From the NCBI GenBank assembly GCA_900316445.1, contig ONCZ01000011.1:62001-126000 (forward strand): DNA of 64,000 nucleotides, read 5' to 3'. Shown piece by piece: positions 50,260-57,265 of this stretch. This DNA comes from an uncultured Prevotellaceae bacterium. GTDB lineage: Bacteria > Bacteroidota > Bacteroidia > Bacteroidales > Bacteroidaceae. Position numbers and translations under genes: made by a program. Numbering within the stretch: the first letter of the stretch is position 1; every line of letters begins with the position of its first letter. The notes beneath the pieces are model-generated. The model was not told the DNA's origin and ran no database searches. It saw only the letters and a program-made list of their open reading frames with translations.

Positions 50260-51417
50260 TCACTTTCCAATGATGATACTTCCCTTTACCTGGTTGTTAG
50301 CGCCATACCAGATGCCCTGTACCAGATGTCCGTCTGACCATTCGCCAATAACATAGTCACCAACTTCAGCAACACGTTTCTTGGGATCTTTGCTGTCAAT
50401 CAAATGTGAGGCTTTAAATATCATACGACCATTCACATCATTTGGCCAACTACCCTTAAATACAGCGTAACCAAGATTCCTAGAACCAGATGCAGGAGCT
50501 GTTGCTGGCTTGGGTGAAGGAGTAGCAGCAGGCTTTGTTTGAACAGCAGGCTTAGAAGCTTGTGTCACTGCAGGTTTCTTAGCAGGTGCAATTGTAGGTT
50601 TGTTTGCAGAAGCAGTAGTCTCAGAAGTTTTATTCGTAGGCATCTCTGCTGGGCCATCTACAGAGACATTCGCTGTATCAGCCACACCAGTTCTATCTGA
50701 TTTGGCAATGATATAGACCTGTCCCACCTTAATGGCCTCGACCTTTCCTCTTGGCGAGACTTTTGCAATCGTTTCGTCACTTGAAGACCAAATAATTATT
50801 TCATTCTGGTCTTCTGGAGTGCATTTGACTGTCAGCTGCTGATGTCCTCCTGGCCTAAGCATGATGGGATCCCCTAAAATGTCTAACGTCTCCATATCCA
50901 CATCATCCTTTACAACGACAAATTCACAAACAGCACTGGTGCTCTCCTGATCTTTCACAAAGACTTTGACTGTCGCCTTACCGGCCTTCTGAGCCGTAAC
51001 AACACCATCCATCACAGAAACTACACTTTCGTCAGAAGATTGCCAGATCAACTCTGCATGAGCTTCCACGGGCTCAATGGAAACGTTTATTCTTTCCGTT
51101 TGCTCTGGCTTAATGGTCACATTAGCTTTATCAAGTGTCAGCTTCTCTACCTTTGGGTCTCCACCGCTTAATGCGATAATAACTCCAATAATAACCAAAG
51201 CAGCAACAACTGCAGCAATAATTCCTATCAGTTTCCCATTTCCACCTTTCTTTGGGGGAGGACACTCTCGAAGAGGCTTTCCACAATCTGGGTTTTGACA
51301 TACGAAGTCTTTACGTGCAGGTATTTCCTGAACTTCTTTAGACTTACATTTTTCACAATTGTCATTCAAACAGATTCCATATCTGTAACGAACTCTATCT
51401 GTATTTCTTGCAGCCAT
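50260..51417 (-). CDS. Trans-envelope protein: zinc ribbon, membrane helix, two Big_2 domains, MORN-like tail
   Basis: 385 residues. A cytoplasmic Cys-rich segment (CLNDNCEKC and CQNPDCGKPLREC, residues about 16-51) can bind zinc. One membrane helix follows (KLIGIIAAVVAALVIIGVII, about 62-83). Outside it, two bacterial Ig-like (Big_2) domains (about 90-170 and 175-255) carry the IWQSSDESVVSV and IWSSSDETIAKV motifs. A Pro/Ala/Lys-rich linker (about 260-315) leads to a C-terminal region with MORN-like GYAVFKGSWPND and GEWSDGHLVQGIWYG. There is no signal peptide, so it spans the inner membrane once with its head inside. It sits directly behind the tubulin-like gene and is the natural link between that protein and the periplasmic set. 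Confidence 0.75.
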   Translation of the reverse strand: MAARNTDRVRYRYGICLNDNCEKCKSKEVQEIPARKDFVCQNPDCGKPLRECPPPKKGGNGKLIGIIAAVVAALVIIGVIIALSGGDPKVEKLTLDKANVTIKPEQTERINVSIEPVEAHAELIWQSSDESVVSVMDGVVTAQKAGKATVKVFVKDQESTSAVCEFVVVKDDVDMETLDILGDPIMLRPGGHQQLTVKCTPEDQNEIIIWSSSDETIAKVSPRGKVEAIKVGQVYIIAKSDRTGVADTANVSVDGPAEMPTNKTSETTASANKPTIAPAKKPAVTQASKPAVQTKPAATPSPKPATAPASGSRNLGYAVFKGSWPNDVNGRMIFKASHLIDSKDPKKRVAEVGDYVIGEWSDGHLVQGIWYGANNQVKGSIIIGK

Positions 51418-51450
51418 AAAATTATTAAACTATTTGTTATACTTCATTTT

Positions 51451-54400
51451 TTACATCATTGGAGGAGGTGTTGGACCACCAGTCGGAGGAAGTGGTGGCA
51501 TAGCAGGAGTTGGCGGAGCAAACAGAGCCTGCAATACAGGAACCTGGCTAGCAGGTGCCCATGCCGGCATGCCTTCCATCCATACCATGCTCTGAGGTGT
51601 CAATTGTCCGCCCTGAGCCATCTGCTTACACATGTCCATATTATATGGGCCATATTGCTGCCCAGCTACAGCGATAAACAACTTTATCTCAGGTTGTGGA
51701 GTAACGGGTGGCGGAACGGGGGCAGCACCAGGCATTGGTGGAGGAACAGCGGGACCAGCTTGGGCTTGTGGAGCTATTGTGGCCTGAGTTGCTATTGCTT
51801 CTTGAGCAGCTTTTGCTGCTATCTCTTCAGCATTATCTACAGCAAATAGTGACGGGAACTGAGAGCCGTCACCCTCACTATGCAACAATATAGCGTTACC
51901 CATATCCGTAGCAGGATTACCAGTATGGAGGAAACGCTCATACTTCTCCTTATACGGTCTCATCCAGTCAATGGCTCGGATGGGGAAACAATAGGCTACG
52001 GTAATAATTGATAGCTCATCCTTGCGAGGACTCTTGCGATTGACAACAATCGTAGTACGTGCCGTACTCTGATTGAATGAATTCTTGAAAGCATCCTCCA
52101 ACTTATCAGCAAAACGCTTCAATCCCTCATTGTCTTCAGGTGATGGAATGGACACAAGTATTGTCTTCTTGTTGATACTTGCGGGATTTGTAGGACTAAG
52201 GTTGCCCTCATTATTACGAAGATGTAACTGGATCTGATCGTTATTAAGTTTTAGATATACGCCACTCTGATTAACAATCTTTGAAGCAAATGCTTTAATA
52301 TCGTCATCTGTCTTCAATTTCTGTTGAAGCTGAGTAAGAATATTCAGACCGAGAACTTTCTTGTCACTATCAGCCTTCTCGTCGTGCTTCGTCTTAACGA
52401 TCTGGGACAACTTGATATCGAAAGCATCCTTAATATCATCCACACTTATGTCATTTGCCAAACGACCGAAATTCACAAAGTCGCCTTCAGGAAGAACGCT
52501 CTCACGAATTTGACGAGCGATATTTGGCATATCAACCTTATCCACCTTCAACTCAACCTCGAATTCACTCATGGTTTCATCTTCACTTACTTCGATGATA
52601 GCCCCCTTCATATCTTCAAGACCCTTGTTGACCTTTCGTTGAGCTGTTACCAAACGTTCTGTCTCGTCAATGGCATCATTAATCTTCTGACCAAAAGCAG
52701 AGATATCTGCATCCATCTTACCCATTTCGATATAGACTCTTGCAGCGAGTTTCTTTGCAAACTCTAAAGCCACCAACATAGTCTTTGACGTATAATAGTC
52801 TGTCAGGATTTCCTGATGCTCGGCATATCGTTTGGCACCCTTTCCAATCATATTTTGGAGAACGCCCAGACGACTCCATTCTGATACGTTGTCGCTACGA
52901 TCCATATCAACAGCTTCGTAATTCTCCTTTTCTTCTTTCGACTTCGTCTCTAAATCAGCACGTATTTCTGTGATTTTCTCCAACAACAGTTTCGACACTT
53001 TCTGAAGTTCTACAATTGAGACGTCACCGACTTTCCATTTCTCATAGAGTTCGGTCTCAACGTTATGTCGTATTTCTTTAGCAATTTCAGGAATGGCCCT
53101 TTCTTTCCCTGTGAAGAAAGTTTCAACTCCTTCTTCACGGAAATGATTAATATAGAACTCTCCCATGATATTATCCAACTCATTCAACGGATTACTTGCC
53201 TTCTTGGCTTCTTCAGCATATCCAATAGCTTTGTCATGCCAGTAATCATTGAATCTTGGATAATCAGTATCTGATTCCAAAACCTTTAGTTCATATGTCA
53301 AATGCAAATCATCCAGCATCCATTTCTGAAGGTTATCACTATTTAGATAGTCTTTTCGATAATCTTTATTACGTTCCTCATTTACAAATCCCTGATTTTC
53401 TCGCCAGTTATTATATTTAAACTGATAAAGGACACTCTCACCAACAGTATATGTAATATGTTTAAGAACCCTTAACTCAGGATACATCACTCGTTTAATA
53501 CCAAATGAATTAACTTTCTTGGTGCGAGCAACGGCGATACGTCCGTCAGGCCCAGGATTAGCTATCTCGTCATACTCCAACGCAAAGTCATCCATGTTCT
53601 CAAAATTGTAAGCACGAATGATATCACTATTAATTTGGTCTTCCTCGTTAATAAAGAAAATGCGTGCAAAAATGTAATCACTGACAATCTTGGGCAATTC
53701 CTCAAGAGAGTTGATGGTAAGACCATTCTCATTGACATTGCTATATATGGTCAATCCATCAGCAACTCCCTTGACACGATCATTGTAAAAACGGGCCTCG
53801 CCGCCGCCCGTGACATCTTGCGGGAACCAACGACCAGCCTGTAGAGCATTCAACTCATTCATGGCAGCATATCCATTTTGATAATACCGACCCTGATCCA
53901 TGTCGCTCTTTGGCAAGTTCATCTCCGGAATCATGGCATAGACAGAAATTTTGGCATCGGGGAAAGCCTTACGACTCTGAACAATCACATCAATGATAGA
54001 ACCAGAACCTGTACCACCACATAAACCAGCAAAAATATGAATGTTGATACTATTTGAATTGTGAAGGATTTCATCGCAACGGGCAAATGCATCACGCAGA
54101 CTATTCACATAGCCAACGGCATTAGCTGCAAAAAGTAAGCGGCCTGCACGACGTTTCTGTCCGGCAGCTTGGCCTAAAGAACCAATAGCCGACTTTACGG
54201 CTGTCACATTATTGACGATGCCTTTTACTGAAGGGTAGTTGCCGATATGATCAAGAATGTGCTCGACATCCACAGCCTTAATATTCAGGAACTCATTACG
54301 AGTAAATGAAGCATCTTGTCCCATTACTCTGAAATCAGGGCGAGCCTTCCCATCCTGAGGCATCATCTCTTCTGTAGAATCCACATAAAGAAGAGCAACC

Positions 54401-54534
54401 GGTAACTTCTTTCGTTCTTCTTGCGTAGGAAATTCCTCGAACATTCTCATCTTGAAGGCACGGAGAATCTTACCTCCTGTTCCTCCTAATCCCACCAAAA
54501 TGTGGTTGCTGTTACAAAAACTTGTTGTACTCAT
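51451..54534 (-). CDS. Tubulin/FtsZ-like GTPase family protein with C-terminal GYF-type domain
   Basis: 1027 residues, no signal peptide, cytoplasmic. Near the N terminus ILVGLGGTGGKILRAF (12-27) matches the first glycine loop of tubulin/FtsZ-like proteins. AGLCGGTGSGSIIDVI (169-184) matches the GGGTGTG-type nucleotide signature, with CGGTGSGS here. The middle (about 350-900) is long and charged with coiled-coil-like stretches (VSKLLLEKITEIRADLETKS). A Pro/Ala-rich linker leads to IAVAGQQYGPYNMDMCKQMA and WMEGMPAWAPASQVP (about 945-1000), a GYF_2-type domain that usually binds proline-rich peptides, and the protein ends in a Pro/Met-rich tail. It is far larger than FtsZ (about 400) and resembles the 'tubulin-like' family seen outside cell division. 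Polymerisation is inferred, not shown. Confidence 0.82.
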   Translation of the reverse strand: MSTTSFCNSNHILVGLGGTGGKILRAFKMRMFEEFPTQEERKKLPVALLYVDSTEEMMPQDGKARPDFRVMGQDASFTRNEFLNIKAVDVEHILDHIGNYPSVKGIVNNVTAVKSAIGSLGQAAGQKRRAGRLLFAANAVGYVNSLRDAFARCDEILHNSNSINIHIFAGLCGGTGSGSIIDVIVQSRKAFPDAKISVYAMIPEMNLPKSDMDQGRYYQNGYAAMNELNALQAGRWFPQDVTGGGEARFYNDRVKGVADGLTIYSNVNENGLTINSLEELPKIVSDYIFARIFFINEEDQINSDIIRAYNFENMDDFALEYDEIANPGPDGRIAVARTKKVNSFGIKRVMYPELRVLKHITYTVGESVLYQFKYNNWRENQGFVNEERNKDYRKDYLNSDNLQKWMLDDLHLTYELKVLESDTDYPRFNDYWHDKAIGYAEEAKKASNPLNELDNIMGEFYINHFREEGVETFFTGKERAIPEIAKEIRHNVETELYEKWKVGDVSIVELQKVSKLLLEKITEIRADLETKSKEEKENYEAVDMDRSDNVSEWSRLGVLQNMIGKGAKRYAEHQEILTDYYTSKTMLVALEFAKKLAARVYIEMGKMDADISAFGQKINDAIDETERLVTAQRKVNKGLEDMKGAIIEVSEDETMSEFEVELKVDKVDMPNIARQIRESVLPEGDFVNFGRLANDISVDDIKDAFDIKLSQIVKTKHDEKADSDKKVLGLNILTQLQQKLKTDDDIKAFASKIVNQSGVYLKLNNDQIQLHLRNNEGNLSPTNPASINKKTILVSIPSPEDNEGLKRFADKLEDAFKNSFNQSTARTTIVVNRKSPRKDELSIITVAYCFPIRAIDWMRPYKEKYERFLHTGNPATDMGNAILLHSEGDGSQFPSLFAVDNAEEIAAKAAQEAIATQATIAPQAQAGPAVPPPMPGAAPVPPPVTPQPEIKLFIAVAGQQYGPYNMDMCKQMAQGGQLTPQSMVWMEGMPAWAPASQVPVLQALFAPPTPAMPPLPPTGGPTPPPMM

Positions 54535-54555
54535 ATTATTATAGTTTTGAAATTA

Positions 54556-55173
54556 TTATCTTCGTGGTCTTCTGCTAACCCTGCGACGATCTGTCTGAAC
54601 ACGTTGTCTTTGGGTTCTTTCACTCCGACGTGATGGAACATATTTTTTTGACAGCGATTTGATAACACAAACTGCACCAACTATCACAAAACCCAAACAC
54701 CAAAGGATGCGACGGAAGATGTACCAGCGCATGAAGGATCGCAGTTCATCTGCCATAGCATGAGGAAGTTGCCTGGCTGTAAAACCAGTAAACTCTCCCC
54801 CTCCAATATAATAATGTAATAAAGGATATCTATCAATAACCAACTTGATGATGTCATCAGACTGCTTCATTGTCACCTCATCTGCCGCATCATAGGTACT
54901 TTCAACTATACGAGTTATTTCCATCTCATAATAGTCTGTAGTATCAAGTATCTTGAGGGAACCAACTATCAGAATACACTGAATTGACAAGAATAGGAAG
55001 AGTATTGCTCCAATCACATAACTCACAGGAGAGAATGTCGCATCCTTGTACCATCCCTTGATCAGAAAAACGAATAGAACCATACAAGCAACTGCAATCA
55101 AGATTCCCCAAATCGCACTGCTGAATGAATAACGTAAAATGTCAAATAGTGCTAACCACATAAGCACATTCAT
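54556..55173 (-). CDS. Small membrane protein, first gene of the tubulin-like operon
   Basis: 205 residues from ATG 55173 (MNVLMWLALFDILRYSFSSA); a longer reading needs TTG. Three or four membrane helices are visible (the start, IWGILIAVACMVLFVFLI, VIGAILFLFLSIQCILIV, WCLGFVIVGAVCVI). A soluble loop lies between the last two helices (DTTDYYEMEITRIVESTYDA). The tail is very basic (RRSERTQRQRVQTDRRRVSR) and could contact nucleic acid or acidic proteins. Being first in the operon and 21 bases from the tubulin-like gene, it may recruit that protein to the membrane. No family recognised. Confidence 0.7.
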   Translation of the reverse strand: MNVLMWLALFDILRYSFSSAIWGILIAVACMVLFVFLIKGWYKDATFSPVSYVIGAILFLFLSIQCILIVGSLKILDTTDYYEMEITRIVESTYDAADEVTMKQSDDIIKLVIDRYPLLHYYIGGGEFTGFTARQLPHAMADELRSFMRWYIFRRILWCLGFVIVGAVCVIKSLSKKYVPSRRSERTQRQRVQTDRRRVSRRPRR

Positions 55174-55490
55174 AGTTAATAGCCTATAGCGTCCCAAATT
55201 CGGCGGTTATTGGTAGCGTTTTACAACGCAAAAGACGTGGGAGTTCTCACTTCTCGCTTATCCCAGGTCCCAGGCTCTCGCATTGCCTCTCTCTTAGGAT
55301 AAGCAACTCGAGTTAGCCCACGCCGTGATATATTGTAAATAGGTTACAATACACCCAACGCGGACGTTTCGGTTGCGTTCCTTCGAAGAGAGTTCAAATT
55401 TGCGAGATTTGGAACCTCGAAGATAACGTTCGTAAACGTCCTTTATCAACATGTTTTGACCCTCAAGCCCCTAACAGGACTAATCGAGTC
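55174..55490 (-). ncRNA. Long structured leader or RNA element of the tubulin-like operon
   Basis: From the promoter at 55496 to the first ATG at 55173 there are about 315 bases. On the minus strand these contain strong nested stems: GGACGTTT with AAACGTCC (about 55434-55441 and 55363-55370) enclosing CTTCGA / TCGAAG and GTTCCAAAT / ATTTGAAC; ATTGTAA / TTACAAT (about 55332-55350); GCTTATCC / GGATAAGC (about 55256-55305); GCGTT / AACGC near 55217-55230. The words CAAATTTGAA and GGCGTGGGCT, in that order, also occur in the RNA candidate at 12966-13140. It could be a riboregulator, an ncRNA processed from the leader, or a repeat element; no known riboswitch was recognised. A 52-codon ORF (55294-55452) lies inside the stems and is not credited. 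Confidence 0.5.
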
Positions 55491-55495
55491 GTGTG

Positions 55496-55503
55496 CAAAG
55501 ATA
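55496..55503 (-). promoter_or_regulatory. -7 promoter element of the tubulin-like operon
   Basis: TATCTTTG on the minus strand followed by GCACAC. TTTGCAAG lies about 25 bases upstream and could serve as the -33 element. It is the only clear element of this type found ahead of the genes from 55173 to 30783. Confidence 0.72.
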
Positions 55504-55863
55504 AGAAGAATTGTTGAAACTTGCAAATAATTAGGGAATTATTTTATCACACTATAAGAAAAGATTTACTATTTTCCTAGCCTCAGCCAATAATCATGCA
55601 TAATTTATGCTTTTATTGCGATTGAGAAAGGATACACTAGAGCTAATGCCTGTTAACCCCTATAGTAGGCATTACTTACTCAGTAACAAGGTATACTTTA
55701 TATAGAGATGGGCATCATTCAGATAGCCATTATATCTTCAGGATAATAAATCGTGGCTATTTCAGGGTTTTGACATCCAACTCTTTAAGAATATAATTCT
55801 ACTTTATAATAATTCTGCTTTATAACTTTGTGGTTGCATCTGAACTTGAACGTAAGACATTTT
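55504..55863. other. Gene-free spacer
   Basis: AT-rich sequence between the tubulin-like operon promoter and the phosphatase stop. No ORF, promoter or repeat that can be supported was seen; a short T-rich run precedes 55863. Confidence 0.5.
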
Positions 55864-56310
55864 TTACAATTGCTCCAACAGGCACTGGCAGCCTTCGAGG
55901 ACATCGCGCCAGGTGGCTTCGAAATCGCCGGTATACCAGGGGTCGGCCACATCGCCGATACGGTCTGTGAAGTCAAGGAGTTCATGGATCTTCTGCTCTG
56001 GGTCGCCGCCACAGATACGATACATATTGCGGATGTTGGCGGAGTCCATTCCGATGAGGAGGTCGAAGCGATCGTAATCACGACGTGTCATCTGACGGGC
56101 GGTCTTACCTTTACAGCCGATGCCGTGCTCAGCCAGTTTGCGTTTGGCAGGGGGATAGACCTCGTTGCCGATCTCCTCCGTCGAGGTGGCAGCCGACTCG
56201 ATATAGAAGTCCGCCTCCCGCCCAGCCTTCTTCACGAGGTCCTTCATCACAAACTCTGCCATCGGACTGCGACAGATGTTCCCATGACACACGAACAGTA
56301 TCCTTTTCAT
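55864..56310 (-). CDS. Low-molecular-weight protein-tyrosine phosphatase
   Basis: 148 residues of the LMW-PTP/arsenate-reductase-like fold. The catalytic loop is at the N terminus, FVCHGNICRSPMAEF (CxxNxCRS, Cys8 and Arg14), and the general-acid Asp is in VADPWYTGDFEATW near residue 120. The usual length is about 150-160. It removes phosphate from phosphotyrosine or small phosphoesters, and in Bacteroidetes often lies near capsule genes, but not here. The start is ATG 56310, 22 bases from a TACCTTTG element. Divergent from the beta-barrel gene at 56531. Confidence 0.9.
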   Translation of the reverse strand: MKRILFVCHGNICRSPMAEFVMKDLVKKAGREADFYIESAATSTEEIGNEVYPPAKRKLAEHGIGCKGKTARQMTRRDYDRFDLLIGMDSANIRNMYRICGGDPEQKIHELLDFTDRIGDVADPWYTGDFEATWRDVLEGCQCLLEQL

Positions 56311-56332
56311 CTTTGATTATCAAATTTGCCTG

Positions 56333-56340
56333 CAAAGGTA
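56333..56340 (-). promoter_or_regulatory. -7 promoter element of the LMW-PTP gene
   Basis: TACCTTTG on the minus strand followed by GCAGGC, 22 bases before ATG 56310. Confidence 0.7.
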
Positions 56341-56435
56341 AGCAAAATTAACGAAACGAGCTTGATATGTATCAAAAAAGATGGCTGTCTGCGCACACAA
56401 TGCATAAAAATCTATCACAGATGCAAAAATATTCG

Positions 56436-56443
56436 TACCTTTG
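56436..56443 (+). promoter_or_regulatory. -7 promoter element of the beta-barrel gene at 56531
   Basis: TACCTTTG followed by GCACCA, with TGCAAAAATA upstream and a leader of about 80 bases that is AT-rich near its end. Confidence 0.7.
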
Positions 56444-56530
56444 CACCACAATTCAAGGAGGATTGCTTTTATCAACATGATAGAATTGATAAAATTAAAA
56501 ATTAAATAATTATAAAATTAAAAAAGAATT

Positions 56531-57208
56531 ATGAAGAAGATTATGATGATCGCCGCTATGATGGTGGCTACAGTTGCAGCAAAAGCTCAGTTTGAGCCAG
56601 GTACTTTCTCACTCCAGCCGAAAATCGGATCAACACTCAGCAAGGTAAGCAATATGCCTAAGGCTAATATGGAGGATGTCACGCTTGACAAATCTCTTTA
56701 CGCAGGTTTCGTGATCGGCGGTGAGGCTGAGTATCAGCTGACAAAAATGTTCAGTGTTGCTGCCGGCGTGAATTACGCTATGCAGGGATGTCAGTGGGAA
56801 GACGCTGAAGTTAAAATAGATGGCAAGAAGTATTCGTTAGAGGACACAAAGTTCGAGCTGGGTTATATCAACCTGCCCATTGTGGCCAACGCCTATCTCT
56901 TCAAGGGCTTTGCCGTGAAGGCCGGTGTACAGTTCGGTTTCTTGATGAGCGCCAAATACAAGATGACTCAGAAGATGGATGGCAACAAAGTTTCGACAGA
57001 CACAGACATCAAGGACAACTGCAATAAGGTCGACATCTCAATTCCCGTCGGTGTATCTTATCAGGTTCCTACTATCCCCATCTACATCGACGGTCGTGTC
57101 AACATCGGCCTGAGCGACATTGTGAAGAAGGAGTATATGGGTGCTAACGATAAAAACTGTAAGAACCAGGTGTTCCAGCTGACCGTTGGTTACAAGTTCG
57201 CCCTCTAA
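56531..57208 (+). CDS. Outer-membrane beta-barrel (porin-family) protein
   Basis: 225 residues starting MKKIMMIAAMMVATVAAKAQ, a signal peptide. Alternating strands follow (FSLQPKIGSTLSKVSN, YAGFVIGGEAEYQLTKMFSV, AAGVNYAMQGCQWEDAEVKI, KVDISIPVGVSYQVPTIPIY) and it ends VFQLTVGYKFAL, as expected for barrel insertion. It is a paralogue of 21498-22094: the signal peptide, GV(N/L)YAMQG and the last strand are near-identical in pattern. Monocistronic, with its own promoter and a shared bidirectional terminator. Ligand unknown. Confidence 0.85.
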   Translation: MKKIMMIAAMMVATVAAKAQFEPGTFSLQPKIGSTLSKVSNMPKANMEDVTLDKSLYAGFVIGGEAEYQLTKMFSVAAGVNYAMQGCQWEDAEVKIDGKKYSLEDTKFELGYINLPIVANAYLFKGFAVKAGVQFGFLMSAKYKMTQKMDGNKVSTDTDIKDNCNKVDISIPVGVSYQVPTIPIYIDGRVNIGLSDIVKKEYMGANDKNCKNQVFQLTVGYKFAL

Positions 57209-57225
57209 TCTATAGGAAAGGGAAT

Positions 57226-57260
57226 AATAAAAGAGGCTGTGACTCACAGCCTCTTTTATT
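57226..57260. terminator. Bidirectional intrinsic terminator
   Basis: Perfect 16-bp stem AATAAAAGAGGCTGTG (57226-57241) / CACAGCCTCTTTTATT (57245-57260) with a 3-base loop, and A/T runs on both sides. It lies between the convergent genes at 57208 and 57266 and can serve both. Confidence 0.93.
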
Positions 57261-57265
57261 GTTTA

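Noticed and set aside
55294-55452. 52-codon ORF in the leader of the tubulin-like operon
   Set aside because: It overlaps strong RNA stems, has no regulatory codon run or recognisable sequence, and a structured RNA explains the region better.
55174-55490. tmRNA or RNase P RNA
   Set aside because: No tag-coding reading frame ending in ALAA, no tRNA-like end, and none of the conserved RNase P core words could be found.
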